Positions 1-6,177 of a stretch of 11,278 nucleotides of DNA are shown piece by piece. This stretch comes from Pseudomonadota bacterium. GTDB taxonomy: Bacteria; Desulfobacterota; Syntrophobacteria; Syntrophobacterales; Syntrophobacteraceae. Below the pieces are notes generated by a model. It was not told where the DNA came from, did not search any database, and was given only the letters and a program-made list of their open reading frames with translations. The first letter of the stretch is position 1. Every line of letters starts with the position of its first letter. Location: the NCBI GenBank assembly GCA_023416335.1, contig JAEZHY010000062.1, positions 1-11,278 of the forward strand, written 5' to 3'. The translations under genes were made by a program, and so were the position numbers.

Positions 1-481
1 CTCCCAATCCGACGGCTGAAGGAACCTGTTCGGACTCGGTCAGGTAGAATGCCAGATCCTCGGCGATTTCGCTTGTGTAGAGCTGTACCGTTCCCCTGTA
101 GGGCTCCTTTAGCCGAAGATCTTTGGTTACGGTCAGGAAGCCCGCGCGGCCAAGGGCCCCGGCCACGTCGAACTTGCCGTTTCGCGGCGGCAGATCGGCT
201 TTGCGATCCCCCACCGTACCCCGGACCGTTCCGTCGCTGTCGGCCTCTACCAATATTTTCCTCAGAGGACCGTTTCCTTCAAACTTGAGCGCTATCCGCT
301 GGCCGGTCTTAAGGAGGGCTCCCATCAAAGCGCCTCCAGTGAGGGCCCGCCCCAGGGCGGCGATGGCGGTCGGCGAAGTTTCCTGTTGCCGGCTCACTTC
401 GTTGACAAGTCTGGTGGTTGCGCAAGCCAGGCCGCGTACGTGGCCCTTTCTGGTAACTGCTCGAATCAGGTAGTCTTCCAT
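1..481 (-). CDS. hslO: Hsp33 redox-regulated chaperone, N-terminal part (cut by window edge)
   Basis: Hsp33 is a cytoplasmic holdase chaperone switched on by oxidation: a C-terminal zinc centre of four cysteines forms disulfides and the protein then binds unfolding clients. The 160 codons visible here, read leftward from the ATG at 481, match the N-terminal Hsp33 domain. The start [17 protein letters not shown] is typical, followed by the helical stretch with [17 protein letters not shown] and the later [17 protein letters not shown] and [19 protein letters not shown] segments. Family members are about 290 residues, so roughly 55 percent is present and the zinc-binding CxC...CxxC tail lies beyond the left edge. 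The frame is open to position 1. The upstream purine-rich run GGGGATAGGGG is a possible ribosome binding site. Identification is from recognised family sequence and is strong. Confidence 0.93.
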   Translation of the reverse strand, partial: MEDYLIRAVTRKGHVRGLACATTRLVNEVSRQQETSPTAIAALGRALTGGALMGALLKTGQRIALKFEGNGPLRKILVEADSDGTVRGTVGDRKADLPPRNGKFDVAGALGRAGFLTVTKDLRLKEPYRGTVQLYTSEIAEDLAFYLTESEQVPSAVGLG

Positions 482-536
482 GAAATAATGCCCCTATCCC
501 CAATCAGAAGTCTTTCGCCGGCTTCGCCGAGGGCTG

Positions 537-542
537 ATTATA
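537..542 (-). promoter_or_regulatory. Candidate -10 box for hslO
   Basis: Read leftward, a perfect TATAAT lies 55 bases upstream of the hslO ATG. No good -35 hexamer is found at 16-18 bases (the best is a TTTCAT-like sequence), so the promoter is either activator-dependent or recognised by another sigma factor. The expected leader of about 48 bases contains a small CGGC/GCCG hairpin with a GAA loop (near 517-529). Apart from this site and the terminator at 711-744, I see nothing in the 482-789 gap. Confidence 0.4.
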
Positions 543-710
543 AGACTCTAAAAGGCAGTATGAAATCATTTGTTTCATCACCAATGATAAAATTTTCAAT
601 GAAGACGGCAAGATACCATGTAACGATCGTCGGCATCCGGCAAATCGCCGATCGCAGGAGGGCCGACTTGGTATTTTCAACAATTGCCCGGGCTAAAGCC
701 GTTGCGAGTG

Positions 711-744
711 GGCAAAACCAACCCCCTGGAGAGCCTCCAGGGGG
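711..744 (-). terminator. Intrinsic terminator downstream of the 69-codon gene
   Basis: CCCCCTGGA (722-730) and TCCAGGGGG (736-744) form a perfect 9-bp, GC-rich stem with a 5-base loop. On the minus strand the stem is followed by TTGGTTTT, a T-rich tail. The stem begins 45 bases past the stop of the leftward small gene, the right place to end its transcript before hslO. The plus-strand side lacks a T tract, so orientation is clear. Confidence 0.72.
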
Positions 745-789
745 CCGATGATGAAAAAACGTCATAACGGGTTTGTTGCAGTCATGAGT

Positions 790-999
790 TCAATTAAGGC
801 TCTCGGACTTCGCAAACTTGATCTTCCCCTCCGGATCATTGGAGGGTACATGACTCCTGGTCTCCAGCCGATCGTCATGATCCACACAGTTCGCAACTTC
901 ACCAGCCTTCACAAAGTTAGCATCGTGTAAACTATCCATCGAGCAAAGATGCCTGTTGCCGGACTCGTCTCTAGCCCAAATCAGTATATCCGGTTTCAT
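790..999 (-). CDS. Small cytosolic protein of unknown function, 69 aa
   Basis: I do not recognise a named family. The protein (start MKPDILIWARDESGNRHLCS) is hydrophilic and charged, with no membrane segment or signal peptide, and has two cysteines around positions 19 and 38. The ATG at 999 is preceded by AAGAGG at a spacing of 7, a good ribosome binding site. A TTGATA/CATAAT promoter lies 54-81 bases upstream and a strong terminator follows the stop, so the whole transcription unit is visible as a monocistron. That combination, more than the protein sequence, argues that the gene is real. The start resembles short orphan proteins seen in anaerobic deltaproteobacteria, but that is only an impression. 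Function unknown. Confidence 0.66.
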   Translation of the reverse strand: MKPDILIWARDESGNRHLCSMDSLHDANFVKAGEVANCVDHDDRLETRSHVPSNDPEGKIKFAKSESLN

Positions 1000-1052
1000 A
1001 TCGATACCTCTTATGGTTCGCCGTAAATGGAAGCCGGCGTATTTGTACTGTG

Positions 1053-1080
1053 ATTATGCCTGGTTAGCTAAAGCTATCAA
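1053..1080 (-). promoter_or_regulatory. Sigma-70-type promoter for the 69-codon gene
   Basis: Read leftward: TTGATA (-35, at 1080-1075, 5 of 6 consensus bases), a 16-base spacer, then CATAAT (-10, at 1058-1053, 5 of 6). The predicted start of transcription is about 45 bases upstream of the ATG at 999. It is one of the best-matching promoters in the window. Confidence 0.6.
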
Positions 1081-1441
1081 CGATCCTTACGGACCCGGTC
1101 ATTATTTGTTGTAAATATCAAGATTCTTATTCGCCGGAGCGGTGTCAATAGCCAAAAGGATGAACTCGTGTCCGCGAAGGGGGCTGCCGGCAACCGGGGG
1201 GGAGCCGCTATGGTCCGTTGGGGTGAGTCCCCTTTCCGATGGCTGTATCGTGCTCGAAGTTCGGATCTGAACAAGTCGGAAATCATGTGCATTTTTCTTT
1301 GGAAAAGAATACCTTGACGAGATTCATTCTCTTCAAGTAGTAAGTAGAAGTTGTCGATTTGCTCATAAGTGAGCAGTGACTGCCGCCGACTGATGGAATG
1401 TGGATGCGGGTAATCTGTTCTTGTTGATTCAGGGGTAGGCG
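1081..1441. other. Intergenic region between divergent small genes
   Basis: This stretch separates the leftward gene at 790-999 from the rightward gene at 1442. I see no convincing gene: a leftward reading frame at 1077-1484 has proline- and serine-rich random-looking content and no ribosome binding site. It contains a small hairpin (TGCTCA 1360-1365, loop TAAG, TGAGCA 1370-1375) and a G-rich run near 1176-1205. A TTGACG near 1316 is a possible -35 for the gene at 1442, but no good -10 follows. Confidence 0.5.
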
Positions 1442-1657
1442 ATGAGTGTGAAGGATATGGGGGAATTTCGCGAGAAGAGGGCAAAAGAGAAGTTTGAAAG
1501 AGATGAAGCCGCCTGTCAATTCATTATTGATATGTGGCGCGAGGCGGTTGAGAAGGAGCGATATCTGCCATGGGAGCTTTCCATTAAGCTGATCGAGCAG
1601 ATAATGCTCGACCATGGAATCAGGATGGGGGACCTGGCCAAAAATCGGCTCCCGTAA
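1442..1657 (+). CDS. Small helical protein of unknown function, 71 aa
   Basis: Not recognised. The 71-residue product is very rich in charged residues (Glu, Lys, Arg) in its first half and is probably all-helical. The second half reads LPWELSIKLIEQIMLDHG, an amphipathic helix. There is no signal peptide or membrane segment. The ATG at 1442 has AGGGG about 7-8 bases upstream. The stop is 121 bases before the DUF488 start, so the two could share a transcript. Composition looks coding, but a family match would be needed to be sure. It could be a small adaptor or DNA-associated protein; that is a guess from size and charge only. Confidence 0.5.
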   Translation: MSVKDMGEFREKRAKEKFERDEAACQFIIDMWREAVEKERYLPWELSIKLIEQIMLDHGIRMGDLAKNRLP

Positions 1658-1778
1658 CTTGCTCCAAATGCTTCGAGGATTTACTTCCGGCACGGACTGC
1701 AAGGCGGTTTTATCTTTGGATAAGAGCGATTCGGCATCGTCTCTTTCAATCCCGGGTACGTATGAGCAGACCTACCGG

Positions 1779-2318
1779 ATGAGTAAAAAGCTGAAACATA
1801 TTTATACGATTGGACATTCGACCCTCGATATCGACATCTTCATAGGCAGATTGAAAACACGAGGAGTCCGACTGCTGGCCGATGTGAGGACAGTGCCCAG
1901 ATCGAGATTCAACCCGCAGTTCAACAGGGATACTCTCCCCGGCGACCTTGCCGGTGTGGAGATCGAATACGAATATTTTTCAGCCTTGGGAGGTTTTCGA
2001 CATTCGAAGTTGAGCAATTCACCGAACACTGGATGGCGCTCGAAGACGTTCAGGAACTACGCGGATTACATGATGACCGGGCAGTTTCGAGCCGGCCTCG
2101 ACCTACTTATTGCGGCAGCCATGGATAAGTGCACGGCAATAATGTGCGCAGAGGCGGTCCCCTGGCGCTGTCACCGCAATCTCATAGCAGATGTTCTAAC
2201 AATCCGTGGATTCCGTGTGATGCACATAATGAGCGATAAAAGTTTATACGAACATAGCGTTACTCCCTGGGCGCATGTTTCAGGCATGGAAATTACATAC
2301 CCGGGGCTCCAGGCCTGA
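1779..2318 (+). CDS. DUF488 family protein, 179 aa
   Basis: The family is small, cytosolic and biochemically poorly defined, and is carried by many bacteria as a stand-alone gene. Diagnostic motifs are visible: IGHS at residues 11-14 after a first beta-strand, ADVRTVPRSRF at 34-44, and the family signature CAE (123-125) followed by CHR (131-133). The length fits the family. I place the start at the ATG of MSKKLKHIYTIGHS because DUF488 proteins begin a few residues before IGHS. The same frame extends upstream to 1614, but that part overlaps the preceding gene and has no family character. The ribosome binding site before 1779 is weak, so a nearby start is possible. A short TTATC/GATAA hairpin (1710-1723) lies in the gap. 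Confidence 0.86.
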   Translation: MSKKLKHIYTIGHSTLDIDIFIGRLKTRGVRLLADVRTVPRSRFNPQFNRDTLPGDLAGVEIEYEYFSALGGFRHSKLSNSPNTGWRSKTFRNYADYMMTGQFRAGLDLLIAAAMDKCTAIMCAEAVPWRCHRNLIADVLTIRGFRVMHIMSDKSLYEHSVTPWAHVSGMEITYPGLQA

Positions 2319-2452
2319 ATCGTTCCCGGCCGGTTCATCTCATGCATATCAAGCATCGATGCGCATGCCCGGGTAAGGCCGCGGCAAAACATCACATTCC
2401 GTCAACCCCCGCTGCGTGTTAACTCCAACGTTTTGTTATCATGAAAGGTATT

Positions 2453-2470
2453 GCAGAGTAGTGACTCTGC
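2453..2470. promoter_or_regulatory. Perfect 7+7 dyad directly upstream of a -35 box
   Basis: GCAGAGT (2453-2459), spacer AGTG, ACTCTGC (2464-2470) is a perfect inverted repeat ending 7 bases before the TTGACA at 2478. Its position suits an activator operator for the 2536 gene. As RNA it could instead be a weak terminator for the DUF488 gene, but the tail CGGATTGTTG is not a clear T tract. Confidence 0.4.
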
Positions 2471-2477
2471 CGGATTG

Positions 2478-2506
2478 TTGACATCTTTCGAAATCTTATT
2501 TAGCTT
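2478..2506 (+). promoter_or_regulatory. Candidate promoter for the secreted 122-aa protein
   Basis: A perfect TTGACA (2478-2483) is followed after 17 bases by TAGCTT (2501-2506), a poor -10. A better -10-like TTTATAAA lies a few bases further on but at too long a spacing. A weak -10 with a strong -35 and an adjacent dyad suggests regulated expression. Confidence 0.42.
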
Positions 2507-2535
2507 ACTTTATAAAGAAGTGGGGAGGATAAGGA

Positions 2536-2904
2536 TTGAGAAAGACAATTCCGATTATTGTTATTGTGCTTTTGTTCGCTTCTCTTTATACAAACATGGC
2601 ACGAGCTAGAGAACCAAACATTTACGACAGGTTTGAAAGACAACAAAGGCGGATCGACCGTGGAGTAGATGAAGGGCTCCTGAGACCCGGAGAAGCGGAA
2701 CGTCTTCGCGACAACGTACATCGCGTCCAGCATGATTTTGAAAGAACATGGAGAGAAGGATACCTGGACCGCCGTTCCATGGAACGGTTCAATAGAGAGT
2801 TGGATGATAACAGTAGAGAAATCGACAGGCTAACGCGCAGACAGGAAAACCTGGGCAGCACGGTGGAACGGTTTCTTAATCGAGAACTTAATGAACACAG
2901 ATAG
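2536..2904 (+). CDS. Secreted helical protein with 28-residue repeat, 122 aa
   Basis: Function unknown; a small periplasmic protein. The start is the TTG at 2536, chosen because GGAGG lies 7 bases upstream and because it gives a complete signal peptide: MRKT, a hydrophobic core of about 15 residues, then an ARA cleavage motif (residues 22-24). The mature part is almost entirely charged helix, rich in Arg and Glu. It shows two related units 28 residues apart: EGLLRPGEAERLRDN near 46-60 and EGYLDRRSMERFNREL near 74-89, each a glycine turn followed by a helix. This G-L-x-x-x-E layout resembles small secreted proteins of environmental bacteria with repeated RI-x-x-G-x-x-x-G-x-L units. There are no cysteines and no catalytic signature. 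Confidence 0.74.
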   Translation: MRKTIPIIVIVLLFASLYTNMARAREPNIYDRFERQQRRIDRGVDEGLLRPGEAERLRDNVHRVQHDFERTWREGYLDRRSMERFNRELDDNSREIDRLTRRQENLGSTVERFLNRELNEHR

Positions 2905-2923
2905 TTACTACAATTGATCGTTG

Positions 2924-2953
2924 GAGCAAAGATTGCGTAATGAGTCTTTGCTC
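2924..2953 (+). terminator. Hairpin after the secreted-protein gene
   Basis: GAGCAAAGA (2924-2932) and TCTTTGCTC (2945-2953) form a perfect 9-bp stem with a 12-base loop, 20 bases after the TAG stop. No T run follows, so it is a weak terminator or a 3'-end stabilising hairpin. Confidence 0.4.
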
Positions 2954-3865
2954 TATTCACAAATGGAATTCGTTAATCCTGCATCGGACCAGGAATATAT
3001 TTATCGTCAATTGACTTCGACTACTCGACCTCAACCTGTCATGAATCCAAGCAGCTATGAGCGACAGGCTCGCATCCGACATATCCATGATTTCCGGGTC
3101 GTGTGTAGCGGATGGTGCATTGCCGGTCTCGGCTCAAATCGGGCATCATTTGGACCAGCTTCCGGGCATTGAGTGAATCGGGGTGGGGTTCATTGGCAGG
3201 GAGGATATCCGGGGAGTGGGCAATTGGGCGCGTGAAAGCAGCACATTGGGTTTCGCCTCGGGAGAGTTCTCCCGGCAGCTCCGGCCCGATGCACCTAAAC
3301 CGATATTCTCAAGCAACCCCTCGATGCTCCACCAATGGAATTTCAGGCCTGATTCTATATTCCAAAACATACTCGACCAGCATCGCCTTAATGATCTCCT
3401 AAAAATGATGGATAGGCCCCTCCTTTATTATTGACAAACAATTGGTACTATGATCGGATGATTGGAAGATCGGACAAACTATGGTGCTGGTTTGCCCGGC
3501 CTTGGCGGGGGAGACGGCAGCGCGGAAGGCACACAGCCTCTGCGCCATTTCTCTTGAGACAATCTGATAACTGAGCCTAGGAGGGACCTGAATTTAAGTG
3601 ATTTGAAAGTTGAATTTTCCTGCTTCGGTGCAAAGGTGCTTCGCTCCAGGAAACCGAAGAACCAAATTTTTCGCCCGTCCTCGTTCAAGCCAGGCAGTTG
3701 CATGTATAGGAAATCCGGTGCTGCGGTTCCGGATGGTGCGATATCATGACAGGGCAGAGTGCATGTACGGTGGCTTTGCTCAATTCGTTGATATCGGGCA
3801 CCGAAGTGCTCCGCCGGAGAAACAAGCGACATTCCCTTTTTGTTCCGTGAAAGGAGGCTACATCA
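2954..3865. other. Long intergenic region upstream of the transporter operon
   Basis: About 0.9 kb with no gene I can support. Short open frames exist (for example a GTG-initiated one at 3183-3434 and a leftward one at 3479-3832) but lack ribosome binding sites and recognisable content. Structures seen: a 16-base perfect dyad CGGGAGAGTTCTCCCG (3259-3274); an isolated TTGACA (3431-3436) without a -10 at the right distance; the direct repeat GATCGGA at 3452-3458 and 3468-3474; and crossing inverted repeats at 3616-3659. The promoter of the transporter operon should lie here but I could not fix it. The region may be a decayed gene. Confidence 0.5.
3616..3659 (+). promoter_or_regulatory. Crossing inverted repeats in the operon leader region
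   Basis: Arm A TTTCCTG (3616-3622) pairs with CAGGAAA (3647-3653); arm B CTTCGGT (3623-3629) pairs with ACCGAAG (3653-3659). The order A-B-A'-B' means the two stems either form a pseudoknot or compete. ATTTTT follows 7 bases later. It lies about 210 bases before the binding-protein start. No known riboswitch class is recognised. Confidence 0.25.
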
Positions 3866-5167
3866 ATGCTAGTCGGAAGAGCCAAGTCAGTCTTTGTCTG
3901 CATAGCGATCGCGATGTTTTTGCTCAGCCCGCTGGGTTCCAATGCCGGTGCCGCCGACCAGAAAGGAAAGATCCCGACCGACCCGATCAAAATAGGCTTT
4001 GTGGTTCCAATGTCGGGAGTTGCCGCCACACTTTCACCTAACGCCGACATCAACGCCGAACTGGCCGTAGAATACATAAACAAGCATGAAGGCGGCATCC
4101 TTGGCCGTCAGGTAAAAGCGATAATCTACGACGAAAAGAATGCTCAGACTACGGTCGAGTTGTTCGGCAAACTTGTCGAAAATGACAAAGTCGAGGCAAT
4201 ACTGGGATGTCTCTCCTCCAGCACCGGCCTGGCCGCCGCCCCCAAGGTCGAGGCGCAGTGGAAGATCCCGACCCTGCTCCTCGAATCCACTACAATGGCT
4301 CTGTTCACCAAAACCATTCCCAATCCGAAGTATGTATACAGAATAGGGCCTGACGACGTAATGCAGTCGATTGCACACGTAACCGCAATCCTCAAAGAAA
4401 AGCCCGACCTGAAAACGGTCGCGATCGGCGCTCCGGATTATGAATGGGGCCACGATGTTGTGAAACGTTTCCAGGAAATCATGCACAAGTTTAAGCCAGA
4501 CGTGAAGTTTGTGTATGTTTTCCATCATCCGTTCGGAGAAGCGGGTCCCAACTTCGCAGCTTACATCACCAATGTCATGCAGCAAAAACCGGACGTATAC
4601 GTTGGTTACTCGTGGGGTTCGGACGGCGTTGCCTGGCATAACCAGGCCGAAGCGATGGGACTCTACAAGGCAGTACCCCTCGTGTTCGACGTATTCAGCG
4701 GAACGGCCAAGGGACAGATGGCCCGGGAAGGTGTAATTGCCGAGACCAGAGCCGGCAACGGTACCTTCCCTCCCTACGCTCTGGGCTACCCGAACAGCAA
4801 ATTCACTCCCACCATCCTCGAAAAGACCGGTGTTCTGCCCACATATGGCATGGACATTCATATGCTTACCGGCCTTCTTTACCTGAAGAAAGCCTACGAG
4901 AAAGCCTATGATTTGACCGGTCAATATCCGAGCGCCGAGATGGTGGCAAAGACCCTGGACGGTCTGTCAATCATCGGTCCCGATGGAGTTTCCTCCATGA
5001 TCAATCACCAGTCGACATCTCCCGGCATGGCCGTGGGCAGACTGCACAGCGAAAAGGGCGGCTGGGTGATGAAGGATATGATCCTGGTTCCCGACTACCT
5101 CAGGATCGTTCCCCCGTGGATGACGGTTGAACAGTTCATCGATACGCTCGATAAGCTGGAAAAATAG
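3866..5167 (+). CDS. ABC transporter periplasmic substrate-binding protein, LivJ/LivK type, 433 aa
   Basis: This captures solute in the periplasm for the LivHMGF complex encoded next. The ATG at 3866 has an ideal AAGGAGG (3851-3857) with 8 bases of spacing. The signal peptide is clear: MLVGRAK, a hydrophobic core at about 9-23, and a small-residue cleavage region near NAGAA (26-30). No lipobox cysteine is present, so a soluble form is predicted. The mature protein has the type I binding-protein fold of the Peripla_BP_6 family: IKIGFVVPMSG (41-51), GGILGRQV (76-83), the ligand-loop segment GCLSSSTGLAAAP (114-126), a second contact segment around LLLESTTM (137-144), and DYEWGHD (191-197) in the inter-domain region. 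It is longer than E. coli LivJ but normal for the wider HAAT group. Ligand unknown: amino acid, organic acid or aromatic acid are all possible. Confidence 0.93.
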   Translation: MLVGRAKSVFVCIAIAMFLLSPLGSNAGAADQKGKIPTDPIKIGFVVPMSGVAATLSPNADINAELAVEYINKHEGGILGRQVKAIIYDEKNAQTTVELFGKLVENDKVEAILGCLSSSTGLAAAPKVEAQWKIPTLLLESTTMALFTKTIPNPKYVYRIGPDDVMQSIAHVTAILKEKPDLKTVAIGAPDYEWGHDVVKRFQEIMHKFKPDVKFVYVFHHPFGEAGPNFAAYITNVMQQKPDVYVGYSWGSDGVAWHNQAEAMGLYKAVPLVFDVFSGTAKGQMAREGVIAETRAGNGTFPPYALGYPNSKFTPTILEKTGVLPTYGMDIHMLTGLLYLKKAYEKAYDLTGQYPSAEMVAKTLDGLSIIGPDGVSSMINHQSTSPGMAVGRLHSEKGGWVMKDMILVPDYLRIVPPWMTVEQFIDTLDKLEK

Positions 5168-5177
5168 TTGTACCGGT

Positions 5178-5218
5178 CCGATGACTGTTCGAAGGTTCAA
5201 ACATCGAACAGTTGTCGG
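5178..5218 (+). promoter_or_regulatory. Intercistronic stem-loop between binding-protein gene and livH
   Basis: CCGA-TG-ACTGTTCGA (5178-5192) pairs with TCGAACAGT-TG-TCGG (5204-5218), giving 9 + 4 base pairs around a 2x2 internal loop and an 11-base hairpin loop. It sits 10 bases after the binding-protein stop, in the largest gap among the transport genes (100 bases). There is no T tract afterwards. Such a structure commonly protects the 3' end of the binding-protein mRNA and lowers downstream expression, giving excess binding protein over membrane parts; here that role is inferred. Confidence 0.55.
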
Positions 5219-5267
5219 CCATGGAAAAAAGTCCCTCCGCGCCAACATTCTTTGGAAGAAAATTACA

Positions 5268-6155
5268 ATGAGTACGGTTCTGTCATACATCTTCAATTCG
5301 TTGCCGCTGGTGTCGTACATAATAATCCTGTCGTTTTCGCTCAATTTCATTTTGTACATCGCCGGCCGCGTGTCGCTGACCTTCGCCGGGATTTACCTGG
5401 TCGGAGCGTATGTAACGGTGTCGCTGGGCAGCTACTTTCTTGGAAATGAATTCTCATTTCCTGCTTTTCTGGGAATACTGGCCGTAGTCAGTGTGCTTGG
5501 AGCGGCAATATCCATAGCCGTCTACGGAGCTTTTGAGAGATTCCTCAAGACCGACGTACACCGCATGATAGCGACTTCTTCACTGATCCTGGTTTTCAGC
5601 GGCATAATCAAGCTCAAATGGGGAACCACTCCCGTCACCTACTCGGCACCTTTTCTGAAAATGGGAACAAGCCAGGTGTTTGGAGCTTTTGTCCCCAACT
5701 ACTATTTCTTCATGTTCGGGTTTGCACTGGTCCTGATGCTGGCGCTGGCGTATTTCCTGTATAAAACATCCTGGGGGCTGAAATTCCGCGCCAGTTCGCT
5801 TGACGGCGACAGAACCATGGCCCAGTCGTGCGGGGTCAACCAGTTCGTCGTCACTCTGATAACCTTCGGAATATCCGGCATGTTGGCAAGCCTGGCCGGA
5901 GGATTGTATGCTCCCATTGCAGGCGCTTCTTACGGAATAGAGGGCAACGCGCTTCTCCTTGCGGCACTGACCATCATCATTGGAGGAGTCGGCAGCATCG
6001 GTGGAGCGGTCCTGACCGCCTTTATAATAGGGATAGCCAGAGTGGTCGCGGCCGTTCAGATGCCGGTCCTGGAACTGGCGGTGCCGTTCATTATCGCGTC
6101 TGTAACCCTGATGATCAGGCCTTTCGGAATCTGGGGAAAAGAATTCAAACATTAG
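5268..6155 (+). CDS. livH: ABC transporter permease, LivH type, 295 aa
   Basis: Integral inner-membrane subunit that forms the translocation path with LivM. The sequence is mostly hydrophobic, with about eight membrane spans. The coupling (EAA-like) loop is visible around SLDGDRTMAQSCGVN followed by a helix ending SGMLASLAGGLYAPI, matching the LivH pattern of an aspartate-rich loop before G-I-N. The later TIIIGGVGSIGGAVL corresponds to the conserved LGGxGSxxGAxxG segment. I choose the ATG at 5268 (MSTVLSYIFNSLP): GGAAG lies 9 bases upstream, the length is normal, and hydrophobic sequence starts at once. The frame stays open upstream to 5127, but that extension overlaps the binding-protein gene and is not LivH-like. 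LivM follows after 22 bases. Confidence 0.92.
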   Translation: MSTVLSYIFNSLPLVSYIIILSFSLNFILYIAGRVSLTFAGIYLVGAYVTVSLGSYFLGNEFSFPAFLGILAVVSVLGAAISIAVYGAFERFLKTDVHRMIATSSLILVFSGIIKLKWGTTPVTYSAPFLKMGTSQVFGAFVPNYYFFMFGFALVLMLALAYFLYKTSWGLKFRASSLDGDRTMAQSCGVNQFVVTLITFGISGMLASLAGGLYAPIAGASYGIEGNALLLAALTIIIGGVGSIGGAVLTAFIIGIARVVAAVQMPVLELAVPFIIASVTLMIRPFGIWGKEFKH

Positions 6156-6177
6156 AAGAAGAGCAAAGCCGGCCATT

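Noticed and set aside
1140..1270. G-rich stretch considered as a riboswitch or RNA gene
   Set aside because: No match to the cores of cobalamin, SAM, c-di-GMP, guanidine or fluoride riboswitches that I could recall, and no tRNA-like cloverleaf.
1077..1484. Leftward frame of 135 codons
   Set aside because: Proline/serine-rich random-looking content, no ribosome binding site, and it overlaps the start of the better-supported rightward gene at 1442.
1614..1778. N-terminal extension of the DUF488 frame
   Set aside because: It overlaps the preceding gene and lies outside the family domain, which begins right after the ATG at 1779.
3183..3434. GTG-initiated frame of 83 codons in the long intergenic region
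   Set aside because: No ribosome binding site and no recognisable motif; kept only as a possible gene remnant in the intergenic note.
3431..3454. TTGACA plus TATGAT as the transporter promoter
   Set aside because: The spacer is only 12 bases, too short for a sigma-70 promoter, and it lies more than 400 bases from the start.
3479..3832. Leftward frame of 117 codons upstream of the transporter operon
   Set aside because: No ribosome binding site, no coding-like composition, and its content matches no family I know.
4034..4924. Leftward frame of 296 codons inside the binding-protein gene
   Set aside because: Antisense shadow of a well-identified gene; no ribosome binding site and no plausible product.
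5127..5267. 47-codon N-terminal extension of LivH
   Set aside because: Overlaps the end of the binding-protein gene and runs through the stem-loop; LivH character begins at the ATG at 5268.
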